Below are positions 1 through 12,592 of a DNA stretch of 64,000 nt, piece by piece. Location of the stretch: positions 9,061,981-9,125,980 of the forward strand of contig OZ024807.1 of the NCBI GenBank assembly GCA_964017045.1, given 5' to 3'. A model generated the notes under the pieces. That model saw nothing but the letters and a program-made list of their open reading frames with translations. It ran no database searches and was not told the origin of the DNA. Positions within the stretch are counted from its first letter, which is position 1; the number at the start of each line of letters is the position of its first letter. The stretch comes from Omphiscola glabra. Taxonomy: Eukaryota; Mollusca; Gastropoda; Lymnaeidae. A program made the position numbers and the translations under genes.

Positions 1-755
1 TAGTAAAAACAAAAACGAAATCCCCTTTTTAAAAAAAGTAATTCCTCTTTTCCGATTGTTTCAACTGAATAGAGTAACACGCTCACACGTTGGCAGCGGT
101 CACTTTCCCCTTTAAACCAACCGTCACCCCTCCCCCACCCTTAAAATGAGTAGAAATGAACAGGTTTGGACCGCGATCGTCCATGTTCATAAACCACATC
201 TCAGGTCGGTTAGACATTTTTTTTCCCGGGGTCAAATCTCACAATGTGAGAATTTAATTTATCCATTCCAGTTTCAGATAGCCTCGCGCAAATTTATGGA
301 TGAGTATTACGTCTTGGCCACGCGCCCTTACATGTTTAAAAACACAACTATAGTGATGGATTCCGTTATCTGAAGAATTTGATCTAAATATACATTGGGG
401 GGGGGGGGTGGGGGTGGGGTTGTGTTAGGGGGGCATGTGCTCAGAAAAGTACGTTAGGCCATTTTAAAATCCAATGACATCTTGCATCTACTAAAGAATT
501 GATGTCAATAGGAATTAATTTAAACAACGTTTTTTCGTAGACATCCTTTATAATATGTAACATTGACCTAGATTTGGGGGAGGGGGGCTGAAAATTTGAC
601 AAATCGGATAAGAATCCCAATTACACCCCCAAACGTGTATTTTCAAGGCTCGCAACCACATAAGAAAATCATTGCACTTGAGCGCCGTTGAGGAAAAATA
701 GAAAGTGCTAGCAAAAGATTTGCTGATCTAAAAGCAAGAAAAAATAAATCCACTA
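1..755. other. No gene recognised; AT-rich flank
   Basis: AT-rich sequence with short G runs near 397-420 and 575. A 75-residue ORF at 146-373 on the plus strand has no motif, signal peptide or family resemblance that I recognise and is probably a chance ORF. The sequence leads directly into the minisatellite. Confidence 0.5.
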
Positions 756-3700
756 TGCTAATTGTTCATACTTCCCACGGTGGCTAATTGTTCATACTTC
801 CCACGGTGGCTAATTGTTCATACTTCCCACGGTGGCTAATTGTTCATACTTCCCACGGTGGCTAATTGTTCATACTTCCCACGGTGGCTAATTGTTCATA
901 CTTCCCACGGTGGCTAATTGTTCATACTTCCCACGGTGGCTAATTGTTCGTACTTCCCATGGTAGGCTAATTGTTCATACTTCCCACGGTAGGCTAATTG
1001 TTCACGCTTCCCACGGTGGCTAATTGTTCATACTTCCCACGGTAGGCTAATTGTTCATACTTCCCACGGTGGCTAATTGTTCATACTTCCCACGGTGGCT
1101 AATTGTTCACGCTTCCCACGGTGGCTAATTGTTCATACTTCCCACGGTAGGCTAATTGTTCATACTTCCCACGGTGGCTAATTGTTCATACTTCCCACGG
1201 TAGGCTAATTGTTCGCACTTCCCACGGTGGCTAATTGTTCATACTTCCCACGGTGGCTAATTGTTCATACTTCCCACGGTGGCTAATTGTTCGCACTTCC
1301 CACGGTGGCTAATTGTTCATACTTCCCACGGTGGCTAATTGTTCATACTTCCCACGGTGGCTAATTGTTCATACTTCCCACGGTGGCTAATTGTTCGCAC
1401 TTCCCACGGTGGCTAATTGTTCGCACTTCCCACGGTGGCTAATTGTTCGCACTTCCCACGGTGGCTAATTGTTCATACTTCCCACGGTGGCTAATTGTTC
1501 GCACTTCCCACGGTGGCTAATTGTTCGCACTTCCCACGGTGGCTAATTGTTCGCACTTCCCACGGTGGCTAATTGTTCATACTTCCCACGGTGGCTAATT
1601 GTTCATACTTCCCACGGTGGCTAATTGTTCGCACTTCCCACGGTGGCTAATTGTTCGCACTTCCAACGGTGGCTAATTGTTCGCACTTCCCACGGTGGCT
1701 AATTGTTCATACTTCCCACGGTGGCTAATTGTTCATACTTCCCACGGTAGGCTAATTGTTCACACTTCCCACGGTGGCTAATTGTTCATACTTCCCACGG
1801 TGGCTAATTGTTCATACTTCCCACGGTGGCTAATTGTTCATACTTCCCACGGTGGCTAATTGTTCATACTTCCCACGGTAGGCTAATTGTTCATACTTCC
1901 CACGGTGGCTAATTGTTCATACTTCCCACGGTGGCTAATTGTTCATACTTCCCACGGTGGCTAATTGTTCATACTTCCCACGGTGGCTAATTGTTCATAC
2001 TTCCCACGGTGGCTAATTGTTCATACTTCCCACGGTGGCTAATTGTTCATACTTCCCACGGTAGGCTAATTGTTCATACTTCCCACGGTGGCTAATTGTT
2101 CATACTTCCCACGGTGGCTAATTGTTCATACTTCCCACGGTGGCTAATTGTTCATACTTCCCACGGTGGCTAATTGTTCATACTTCCCACGGTGGCTAAT
2201 TGTTCATACTTCCCACGGTAGGCTAATTGTTCATACTTCCCACGGTGGCTAATTGTTCATACTTCCCACGGTAGGCTAATTGTTCATACTTCCCACGGTA
2301 GGCTAATTGTTCATACTTCCCACGGTGGCTAATTGTTCATACTTCCCACGGTGGCTAATTGTTCATACTTCCCACGGTGGCTAATTGTTCATACTTCCCA
2401 CGGTGGCTAATTGTTCATACTTCCCACGGTGGCTAATTGTTCATACTTCCCACGGTGGCTAATTGTTCATACTTCCCACGGTAGGCTAATTGTTCACACT
2501 TCCCACGGTGGCTAATTGTTCATACTTCCCACGGTGGCTAATTGTTCATACTTCCCACGGTGGCTAATTGTTCATACTTCCCACGGTGGCTAATTGTTCA
2601 TACTTCCCACGGTAGGCTAATTGTTCATACTTCCCACGGTGGCTAATTGTTCATACTTCCCACGGTGGCTAATTGTTCATACTTCCCACGGTGGCTAATT
2701 GTTCATACTTCCCACGGTGGCTAATTGTTCATACTTCCCACGGTGGCTAATTGTTCATACTTCCCACGGTGGCTAATTGTTCATACTTCCCACGGTAGGC
2801 TAATTGTTCATACTTCCCACGGTGGCTAATTGTTCATACTTCCCACGGTGGCTAATTGTTCATACTTCCCACGGTGGCTAATTGTTCATACTTCCCACGG
2901 TGGCTAATTGTTCATACTTCCCACGGTGGCTAATTGTTCATACTTCCCACGGTAGGCTAATTGTTCATACTTCCCACGGTGGCTAATTGTTCATACTTCC
3001 CACGGGAGGCTAATTGTTCATACTTCCCACGGTAGGCTAATTGTTCATACTTCCCACGGTGGCTAATTGTTCATACTTCCCACGGTGGCTAATTGTTCAT
3101 ACTTCCCACGGTGGCTAATTGTTCATACTTCCCACGGTAGGCTAATTGTTCATACTTCCCACGGTGGCTAATTGTTCATACTTCCCACGGTGGCTAATTG
3201 TTCATACTTCCCACGCAGGCTAATTGTTCATACTTCCCACGGTAGGCTAATTGTTCATACTTCCCACGGTGGCTAATTGTTCATACTTCCCACGGTGGCT
3301 AATTGTTCATACTTCCCACGGTGGCTAATTGTTCATACTTCCCACGGTGGCTAATTGTTCATACTTCCCACGGTAGGCTAATTGTTCACGCTTCCCACGG
3401 TAGGCTAATTGTTCGTACTTCCCACGGTGGCTAATTGTTCATACTTCCCACGGTGGCTAATTGTTCATACTTCCCACGGTAGGCTAATTGTTCACGCTTC
3501 CCACGGTATGCTAATTGTTCATACTTCCCACGGTGGCTAATTGTTCATACTTCCCACGGTAGGCTAATTGTTCATACTTCCCACGGTGGCTAATTGTTCA
3601 TACTTCCCACGGTGGCTAATTGTTCATACTTCCCACGGTGGCTAATTGTTCATACTTCACACGGTAGGCTAATTGTTCACGCTTCCCACGGTAGGCTAAT

Positions 3701-5110
3701 TGTTCATACTTCCCACGGTGGCTAATTGTTCATACTTCCCACGGTAGGCTAATTGTTCATACTTCCCACGGTAGGCTAATTGTTCATACTTCCCACGGTG
3801 GCTAATTGTTCATACTTCCCACGGTAGGCTAATTGTTCATACTTCCCACGGTGGCTAATTGTTCATACTTCCCACGGTGGCTAATTGTTCATACTTCCCA
3901 CGGTAGGCTAATTGTTCATACTTCCCACGGTAGGCTAATTGTTCATACTTCCCACGGTAGGCTAATTGTTCATACTTCCCACGGTGGCTAATTGTTCATA
4001 CTTCCCACGGTTGGCTAATTGTTCACGCTTCCCACGGTGGCTAATTGTTCGTACTTCCCACGGTGGCTAATTGTTCATACTTCCCACGGTAGGCTAATTG
4101 TTCATACTTCCCACGGTGGCTAATTGTTCATACTTCCCACGGTAGGCTAATTGTTCACGCTTCCCACGGTAGGCTAATTGTTCATACTTCCCACGGTGGC
4201 TAATTGTTCATACTTCCCACGGTAGGCTAATTGTTCATACTTCCCACGGTAGGCTAATTGTTCATACTTCCCACGGTAGGCTAATTGTTCATACTTCCCA
4301 CGGTGGCTAATTGTTCATACTTCCCACGGTGGCTAATTGTTCATACTTCCCACGGTGGCTAATTGTTCATACTTCCCACGGTAGGCTAATTGTTCACGCT
4401 TCCCACGGTGGCTAATTGTTCATACTTCCCACGGTGGCTAATTGTTCATACTTCCCACGGTAGGCTAATTGTTCATACTTCCCACGGTGGCTAATTGTTC
4501 ATACTTCCCACGGTAGGCTAATTGTTCATACTTCCCACGGTGGCTAATTGTTCATACTTCCCACGGTAGGCTAATTGTTCACGCTTCCCACGGTGGCTAA
4601 TTGTTCATACTTCCCACGGTGGCTAATTGTTCATACTTCCCACGGTAGGCTAATTGTTCATACTTCCCACGGTGGCTAATTGTTCATACTTCCCACGGTG
4701 GCTAATTGTTCATACTTCCCACGGTAGGCTAATTGTTCATACTTCCCACGGTGGCTAATTGTTCATACTTCCCACGGTAGGCTAATTGTTCATACTTCCC
4801 ACGGTGGCTAATTGTTCATACTTCCCACGGTGGCTAATTGTTCATACTTCCCACGGTGGCTAATTGTTCATACTTCCCACGGTAGGCTAATTGTTCATAC
4901 TTCCCACGGTGGCTAATTGTTCACGCTTCCCACGGTGGCTAATTGTTCATACTTCCCACGGTAGGCTAATTGTTCATACTTCCCACGGTGGCTAATTGTT
5001 CATACTTCCCACGGTGGCTAATTGTTCATACTTCCCACGGTGGCTAATTGTTCATACTTCCCACGGTAGGCTAATTGTTCACGCTTCCCACGGTGGCTAA
5101 TTGTTCATAC
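756..5110. repeat. 26/27-bp minisatellite, about 165 copies
   Basis: A head-to-tail array of a unit whose core is GCTAATTGTTCATACTTCCC followed by ACGGT. Units are 26 bp, or 27 bp when they carry an extra A (GGTAGG instead of GGTGG). Position variants TTCATAC, TTCGCAC, TTCACGC and TTCGTAC are unevenly distributed: TTCGCAC clusters at about 1200-1710, while TTCACGC with the 27-bp form is commoner after 3380. The unit length is not a multiple of three and no long ORF crosses the array, so it is not coding. Confidence 0.97.
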
Positions 5111-5834
5111 AACTTCATACTGTATAGGTACAAGCTAAGAAACGTATTTTTTGTTGTTCTTTGTTTGTTTAAAAACAGAAAACTAGATTATAAACTAATT
5201 CCGTAATCCTCAGTTTTTTTTTTCTTTGCACACATTTTTATGATTATGCTTAAAATGGGCGCCTAATTTAAGCTTGCCCGTGGCGCCAGCATCCGAGGGG
5301 CCGATCCTGGGTACCAGGTAACTAAACCCCAGAGCTCTAGGTTTCATCGTTACAATTATGATGAGCCCAGATCGAATGAGTTGTTCTACTTGTGTAGTAG
5401 CTTCATTGTCTACCTCGCGATTGTAGTGGTTTATTCACGACATCTCCTGGAACGGTTGTGTTGACCAAGTAAAAACAGCCATGCTTCGGGGGGTGGGGGG
5501 ATGTGTGTGGTAGTCCCTGAGCTCCGGCGTTGTAGAAAAGAGGGTGGGTGGATGCAGCCATGTGTGACATTTGTTGGGGCTGATCTTTTCTAGTCCCCGT
5601 ACACATGATAAATATGGCTTATTTTTTAAATCTAATTTTTATGAGTAGTTGTTTTCTTAAGTAAGGGCGCGGCACGTTTTAGGGGTCACCCTGGGCGTCA
5701 CGAACCTTGACTGCTCCACCGTCTCTTTGTGTAGGGAAAACCAACAACCGAAAAACAAGCTCAACCACAGAAGTCAGCATGAAGCAGAACATGTGAGGTT
5801 GGCGTAAAATAAACTGTCCACGTTTGATCTACCG
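5111..5834. other. Unique sequence, no gene recognised
   Basis: Mixed-composition sequence between the first minisatellite and a SPIN-like element. It has a short T run near 5213 and a G run near 5490. The only ORF (5403-5606, minus) is short and featureless. Confidence 0.5.
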
Positions 5835-5991
5835 CAGCGGTGCTCAAACCTGTGGTCGCTAAAGACCATCGGAAAACTCATATACTCCAAAGTTATGAAG
5901 TAGCAACGAAAATAATTAAGTGTTTGGGGGTCGCCACACCACGAGGAACTGTATTAAAGGGTCGCGGCATTAGCAAGGTTGAGAACCACTG
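5835..5991 (+). mobile_element. SPIN-like non-autonomous hAT element, 157 bp
   Basis: It starts CAGCGGTGCTCAAACC and ends GGTTGAGAACCACTG, matching the terminal inverted repeats of six other copies in this window. Inside are the family's GGTCGC, ATGAAGTAGCAACGAAAATAA and GGAACTGTATTAAAGGGTCG blocks (split here to keep them short). It is flanked by ATCTACCG and ATCTAGAG, an 8-bp target duplication matching at 6 of 8 positions. It lacks any transposase. The resemblance to the SPIN/URR1-type hAT consensus is from memory. Confidence 0.85.
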
Positions 5992-6396
5992 ATCTAGAGG
6001 ATAACAAAAACATCAAGCGCAACAACAAGTCCGATGAAAAAAAAAACAAGGAGGGTAGACCTTCTCATTGACCAGGTCTTCATTTGAACTATCCAATCAG
6101 TCTTCGTGTCTAGAGTCAGAGAAGTCACGTGCCTGTTTTTTAACGAAACATCACTCCGCCACACACACAAACACACACTTTGCATCGTTTTGGGTTTGCT
6201 CCACCCCACATGTGGAAAATAATTATTTTTTTTTAAAAAATTAATTTTTTGGATTCCCGACATCACACCTTTGGGCTCCACAAATACCCCCAGGCGCCCC
6301 CACAGCAACAGCAGTGGTTGCAGGGCGCCTCAGGCTGAGACGGCAGTCTAGTGTAGTCGAGTATATAAATCTTCTTGTGTCTAAAGCACGCGAACT

Positions 6397-8123
6397 CGGA
6401 AGCGTTTGACTCCAATGCACCAACGATCCATGTAGTACCCCGGAAGCGTTTGACTCTAATGCACCAACGATCCGTGTAGTACCCCGGGAGCGTTTGACTC
6501 TAATGCACCAACGATCCGTGTAGTACCCCGGGAGCGTTTGACTCTAATGCACCAACGATCCATGTAGTACCCCGGGAGCGTTTGACTCTAATGCACCAAC
6601 GGTCCATGTAGTACCCCGGGAGCGTTTGACTCTAATGCACCAACGATCCATGTAGTACCCCGGGAGCGTTTGACTCTAATGCACCAACGATCCATGTAGT
6701 ACCCCGGGAGCGTTTGACTCTAATGCACCAACGGTCCATGTAGTACCCCGGAAGCGTTTGACTATAATGCATCAACGATCCATGTAGTACCCTGGGAGCG
6801 TTTGACTCTAATGCACCAACGGTCCATGTAGTACCCCGGAAGCGTTTGACTCTAATGCACCAACGATCCATGTAGTACCCCAGGAGCGTTTGACTCTAAT
6901 GCACCAACGGTCCATGTAGTACCCCGGGAGCGTTTGACTCTAATGCACCATTGATCCATGTAGTACCCCGGAAGCGTTTGACTCTAATGCACCAACGATC
7001 CATGTAGTACCCCGGGAGCGTTTGACTCCAATGCACCATTGATCCATGTAGTACCCCGGAAGCGTTTGACTCTAATGCACCAACGATCCATGTAGTACCC
7101 CGGAAGCGTTTGACTCTAATGCACCAACGATCCATGTAGTACCCTGGGAGCGTTTGACTCTAATGCACCAACGGTCCATGTAGTACCCCGGGAGCGTTTG
7201 ACTCTAATGCACCATTGATCCATGTAGTACCCCGGAAGCGTTTGACTCTAATGCACCAACGATCCATGTAGTACCCCGGGAGCGTTTGACTCCAATGCAC
7301 CATTGATCCATGTAGTACCCCGGAAGCGTTTGACTCTAATGCACCAACGATCCATGTAGTACCCCGGAAGCGTTTGACTCTAATGCACCAACGATCCATG
7401 TAGTACCCCGGGAGCGTTTGACTCTAATGCACCAACGATCCATGTAGTACCCCGGGAGCGTTTGACTCCAATGCACCATTGATCCATGTAGTACCCCGGA
7501 AGCGTTTGACTCTAATGCACCAACGATCCATGTAGTACCCCGGGAGCGTTTGACTCCAATGCACCATTGATCCATGTAGTACCCCGGAAGCGTTTGACTC
7601 TAATGCACCAACGATCCATGTAGTACCCCGGAAGCGTTTGACTCTAATGCACCAACGATCCATGTAGTACCCCGGGAGCGTTTGACTCTAATGCACCAAC
7701 GGTCCATGTAGTACCCCGGGAGCGTTTGACTCTAATGCACCATTGATCCATGTAGTACCCCGGAAGCGTTTGACTCTAATGCACCAACGATCCATGTAGT
7801 ACCCCGGGAGCGTTTGACTCCAATGCACCATTGATCCATGTAGTACCCCGGAAGCGTTTGACTCTAATGCACCAACGATCCATGCAGTACCCCGGAAGCG
7901 TTTGACTCTAATGCACCAACGATCCATGTAGTTACCCGGGAGCGTTTGACTCTAATGCACCAACGATCCATGTAGTACCCCGGGAGCGTTTGACTCCAAT
8001 GCACCATTGATCCATGTAGTACCCCGGAAGCGTTTGACTCCAATGCACCAACGATCCATGTAGTACCCCGGGAGCGTTTGACTCTAATGCACCAACGATC
8101 CATGTAGTACCCTGGGAGCGTTT
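6397..8123. repeat. 44-bp minisatellite with 264-bp higher-order period
   Basis: About 39 head-to-tail copies of a 44-bp unit containing GCGTTTGACTCTAATGCACC, then ACGATCCATGTAGTACCCCG. Variants (ATTGATCC versus ACGATCC, CTCCAATG versus CTCTAATG, GGAAGC versus GGGAGC) recur every six units, so near-identical 240-nt antisense ORFs begin every 264 bp at 6896, 7160, 7424 and 7688. Because 44 is not a multiple of three, a read-through peptide cycles through all three frames with a 44-residue period. I take these ORFs to be non-coding. Confidence 0.95.
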
Positions 8124-8728
8124 AAAATTACCTCACGTCACGCTGGTTGTCTCACGATCGACTTTACACTGTTTTTGGTCAAGTGTACTTATAGTGAAAG
8201 AAATTACACTTGGCTGACTCCAACACCCAGATCTCATTAAAACACTCTACCTCAACGGGCTCCCCTGTCAATTTTCCCCAACAAAGTTGCAAGATACAGT
8301 TCAGTATATGTAAAAATAAAATAATAATTTAAATATGAGTTGATGGGTCAAACAAGAACAGTACTGTCACCCCCCTGTCACACTCAGTTACAAGGGAAGA
8401 CGCCCCGCCCCGCTCCCATAGCTGGGGGTTATAAAACGTCTTGTAAAGGAAAATAAAAAAACAACAAAAACAAAACAACCCTCAACAAATCTATTTTTAG
8501 ATGAAGATTACTATCGAAGTTTATGCAGTGTCAGATGCCAAACTTTTTTATGCGACGCTTCCGATTCAAAAAAATAATAATAACAACACTTCGCTGACAT
8601 CCATCAAGGCGAGAGATCGACTGTACCTACATCCAGTGACGGATTAAGACCTTGCGGAAGTTGCTAGGTGGTCGAAATGTTCGCGCCATCGGGCCGGACG
8701 GGACTTTTAGGGTTCACGTAATAGGCGT

Positions 8729-8730
<2 letters not shown>
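8124..8730. other. No gene recognised
   Basis: AT-rich single-copy sequence with A runs. No splice-bounded ORF or element ends were recognised. Confidence 0.5.
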
Positions 8731-8764
<34 letters not shown>

Positions 8765-8770
8765 TGTGTG
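8731..8770. repeat. (TG)n microsatellite
   Basis: About 15 uninterrupted TG dinucleotides, then a short interruption and a few more. Potential Z-DNA-forming tract. Confidence 0.95.
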
Positions 8771-8837
8771 TTAGGTCGGAGCACTTTTGTGAGTTCGTTC
8801 CCCGGGGGAAAGGATTTACACAAGTTACCCCACTGCA

Positions 8838-9055
8838 TCTCTCTTTCTCTCCCCCTCTCTCTCTCTCACTTTCTTTGTCTCTCCTTTTTTCTCTCACCGC
8901 TTTTCTCTCTCTCACTTTCTCTTTCTCTCTCTTTCTCTTTCTTTCTCTTTCTTTCACTCTTGCTTACTCTATCTCTCTCTCTTTCATTTTCTCTTTTTCT
9001 GTCTTTCTCTGTCACTCTCTTGTTCCCCACCTTTTTTTTTTTTGCTTATTCACTG
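8838..9055. repeat. Pyrimidine-rich CTCTTT tract
   Basis: About 215 bp of almost pure C/T on the plus strand, built from CTCT and CTTT units. It accounts for the long Leu/Ser/Phe-rich ORFs read in two frames here, which I do not regard as genes. Confidence 0.9.
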
Positions 9056-9278
9056 TCCCATTTGACCTTGCACTGTTTCTTCAATTTATCCCTGCTATCA
9101 CCGCAATACAATCTTCTCAAGCCTCCTCGTTTGATGATTATATCTAGCAAAAGTTCACGACTTTTGTCCCCCCCCCCCCACCCGTCCCCAAATTTCTTCT
9201 TACCTTCTTTGTTTCCCTCTAACTCTATAACGTATTGTGTATGTAGATGTACGGGATGATCATCAGTACTTCAATAAA

Positions 9279-9591
9279 CAGCGTTCCCCCAAAATGGTGG
9301 TCCGCGGACCGGCACCGGCCTCCAAGTCTTACGTCGCCGTTCCTCAAGTCTTACGTCGCCGTTCCTCAAGTCTTACGTCGCCGTTCCTCAAGTCTTATCT
9401 CGCCGTTCCTCAAGCCTTACGTCGCCGTTCCTCAAGTCTTACGTCGCCGTTCCTCAAGTCTTACGTCGACGTGAACATTTATGGTCGAATAAAAAAATAT
9501 AATTGCCAAATCTGGCACAGGTGACTGGTGCAATTTCGAAACATTTCCAACCCATCCGCAGAAACTTTTGAAAGTTTGGGAAACGCCGCTG
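9279..9591. mobile_element. Probable hAT-like non-autonomous element
   Basis: The left end CAGCGTTCCCCCAAAATGG and the reverse complement of the right end, CAGCGGCGTTTCCCAAACTT, are imperfect inverted repeats of the CAGNGGTTCCCAAACT type common among hAT elements. No 8-bp target duplication is evident. The centre is occupied by a 22-bp tandem array. Confidence 0.5.
9323..9472. repeat. 22-bp tandem array
   Basis: About 6.8 copies of a 22-bp unit containing TCTTACGTCGCCGTTCCTCA, lying inside the putative hAT element. It creates a short repetitive Arg/Ser-rich reading frame that is probably not a gene. Confidence 0.93.
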
Positions 9592-10288
9592 CGGCATGCG
9601 CCGTCACAAGTCTTAGTGCGTTCAAGATCAAATCAGGTCCCAAACCCTTGTCGCGGTGGGCGGCCTTTGGGCAACTGCCTTATTGGTATGTACGTTAATA
9701 GCTTACATGCTGCCCACTACTGCACGTCAGCACGATACATTTGGGTAACTGGGAACTATTGACTGCTGGCGGTTCATCGAAACTTTAATTTAATGAGATG
9801 ATTACAAAATCTTGGGGGGCAAATTCTGGGACGGACCCGTAGTGGGGGTGGAACATTTTTTTAATGGGGGCATAATAGCATACCTGTTCAGAGTTCCGGT
9901 GTTTATGCTCCTCATTTGGGTGTTTAATATAGAAATATGCACCCCCAACCCCTTCCCACAGTAAACCCAACGCCATAGTAAAATCCGAAACTAAATTTCT
10001 TTACCCATTTTGTTTCCATGTTGTTTCCATGTTGGCGGTTTCTTCAAACATTCATTGGCTCCAACTGAGCATGTATTTATCCTTTACCCAGAGGGCGTAG
10101 AAAGAGTTTGGCCGCGAGGGCGGTCCATGTTAGGCGGGACTTAATTTGGGGCGGCCTTTTTCGGTCAACTTCATATAATTCACTATAGCAGTGGGGAGGG
10201 GGAAATATCAAGGAAAGCGGGGGGGGGGGGGGGGGGGGAGTCCCAAACTCTATCAGCTCGAGATCCCGTAACGCCCAAACTATAAGCC
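9592..10288. other. No gene recognised; poly-G tract
   Basis: Mixed-composition sequence with a run of 20 G at 10219-10238. A 63-residue minus-strand ORF (9785-9976) has no recognisable feature. Confidence 0.5.
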
Positions 10289-10452
10289 CAGAGGCGTAAC
10301 TGGGTCTTTGTCGCCCGTGGCTAATTTATTTTTGGCGCCCTTGATATTCAAATAAAAATTTAAAAATTAGAGATTTAGCGGCGCCCTTTTGAACTGGCGC
10401 AGGCCGGCGCCCTTGGCAACTGCCCCAATGCCAAGCCGTTGTTACGCCTCTG
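10289..10452. mobile_element. 164-bp hAT-type MITE with perfect TIR and TSD
   Basis: Bounded by CAGAGGCGTAAC and its exact reverse complement GTTACGCCTCTG, and flanked on both sides by the identical 8-bp TATAAGCC (10281-10288 and 10453-10460). An 8-bp duplication and TIRs beginning CAG are hAT hallmarks. There is no coding capacity. The inside is GC-rich near the ends (GGCGCCC motifs) and AT-rich in the middle. Confidence 0.93.
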
Positions 10453-10460
10453 TATAAGCC

Positions 10461-12075
10461 ATACGTTTATTAGTTCTACATCTTAACCTTTGAACCCACC
10501 TCGGTACTCCATACCCCGCCCCCCCCCCCACCCTTTTTCCCCTCTACCTAAATCTTACACCGCTCAATATTTGAATCACTTAAGTGTCATTTTACGTCTT
10601 GTACACGCACACAATTGTAGTGATTTCTTCGAACCACAATCGCATCTCAAGCTCTGCCGCTAGGGCATTTCCTTCCGGGTAGTTCAAAGTTGACATATCG
10701 GCTGGTCTAGGAAGTTGGAATAATTTAGTACAGGCCCATATAAAGATCTTTCTTTCTAAGAATACCGCGTTTTATAAGTACAATCTGGTTCATTTCCATG
10801 ATTTAATCGTGTGAAAAAGTTACACTTTTTTTTTGTTTGGACTGCCTTCTAGGGACCACCAACATAGTAAGAACGAACTGAGGATGGAACAAAAAAAAAA
10901 GGGGGGGATGGGGTGTGTCTCGGCAGAAATTACGTACATTTATTAAACAATTTAACCATAGTCATCCTGAAATTGTGACAGTCCAAAAATAGAATATTTA
11001 TATCTCGAATATTGTAAAATTATCACAGTACGTTTGCAGGAATTAAGGTCAAAATCTTGACTCGCGTTTTCACAAATGAACTCCTTAGATATCGCTCAAA
11101 TAGTACTTAGTAGTAGGAGTATTGCATAAATATTGTGTCAACCATATCTTTAACGTGCGTGTAACGTATTCACCCCCGCCCCTGTAAATACGGCGCCTGG
11201 GGCGAAGCCTGAAAAAAAAGTGCACCTTCAGGGCGGATCAGTAAATAAACGATTTTTTGGTGCCACCTTTGGCATTCTATTTTTTATTCGCTATTAAGTT
11301 CCTATTTTTTTTTTAAAAATAACGGTTTTTGGCGCTCACGATATTAGCACCAGATGCGCCGGCCCTCTTTGCCCTATTCTCATGGCTCTGGGGGGCAACG
11401 TGGGGACCAGACGGACGAAGCTTCTATTATGGGAACCACTGGACTAGCCAACTAATCGGCGGTTTAAACCCGTGGCAAAATGTATTTCCATTACTGCGAC
11501 ATCTCAATTATCTAAACATTATTAGATTTCGTTGGTGTTTTTTTTTTGTGTGTGTGCCTGGTAGTGGGTGGGAGTCGAAATCTTCTTGTACGTACGCATA
11601 GGGGAGGATGTCCAAAAAGGGGGGCCTTTACCGCAGATTTTCTGTTCGAATACTTGGTCAGATATTATCAAATATAATTCTCCAACAATTTTTTTGTATG
11701 GGTGGGGGGGGGGGCATTTGCAAGGTATTTTATGTTAAAAAAAACAAGAAAAATGAAAGAAAAAAAAAACAAAAACAAATAGTGACAAAAGGAGCGAGGG
11801 AGGCCAGGTTATAATCATCGAATGGTTACGCCCATGATACATTATATTGTGGCGTTGTCTTACTGTTAATAATAGGACACGACTCAATTCCACAGCGGCA
11901 GGCTTGCTGACGGAGTCGTCTTCTTTTAAAGAGCTTAAAATAGACTGATACATTTAGTCAATGTACTGTGGTTGCACGGATGTCACGCTAGTGACTATTT
12001 TTTAGATCCAGAAACGTTGTTCGGATTTCACTGCTTCGGGCAAAAACGTAACAACATGACCTTCTGACCGTCTGT
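10461..12075. other. No gene recognised
   Basis: AT-rich with poly-C (10519), poly-G (10901, 11704) and poly-A/T runs. ORFs at 11329-11601 and 11608-11814 lack splice context or recognisable motifs. Near 11360 a GCGCCGGCCCT motif resembles one end of CAGGGCCGG-type hAT elements, but I found no partner end. Confidence 0.45.
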
Positions 12076-12592
12076 GACTGAAACGTGACGTCTTTCTCTA
12101 CAGCTGTGACGTCCTGTTCCGTGTAGTTGGGTCACTGAAACCTGCCGTTTGGCGCTCCAGCAGTGACGTCCTGTTCCGCGAATTTGTGTGACTGAAGCAT
12201 GACGTCTTTCGCTCAAAGCTGTGACGTCCTGTTCCGCGAATTTGTGTGACTGAAGCATGACGTCCTTCGCTCAAAGCTGTGACGTCCTGTTCCGCGAATT
12301 TGTGTGACTGAAGCATGACGTCTTTCGCTCAAAGCTGTGGCGTCCTGTTCCGCGAATTTGTGTGACTGAAGCATGACGTCTTACGCTCAAAGCTGTGGCG
12401 TCCTGTTCCGCGAATTTGTGTGACTGAAGCATGACGTCTTTCGCTCAAAGCTGTGACGTCCTGTTCCGCGAATTTGTGTGACTGAAGCATGACGTCTTAC
12501 GCTCAAAGCTGTGGCGTCCTGTTCCGCGAATTTGTGTGACTGAAGCATGACGTCTTACGCTCAAAGCTGTGACGTCCTAGTCCGTGAAGTTG
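12076..12592. repeat. 58-bp minisatellite with TGACGTC motifs
   Basis: About nine copies of a 58-bp unit beginning GACTGAAGCATGACGTCTTT and ending CCGCGAATTTGTGT. Most units carry two TGACGTC sequences (CRE-like, 7 of the 8 bases of TGACGTCA). Some copies have GTGGCG in place of GTGACG. Confidence 0.95.

Noticed and set aside
756..5110. CRISPR array interpretation of the 26-bp repeats
   Set aside because: Units are contiguous with no unique spacers, and the genome is eukaryotic.
8664..9259. Basic/acidic and Ser/Leu-rich ORFs on both strands
   Set aside because: Low-complexity CT and TG microsatellite translations.
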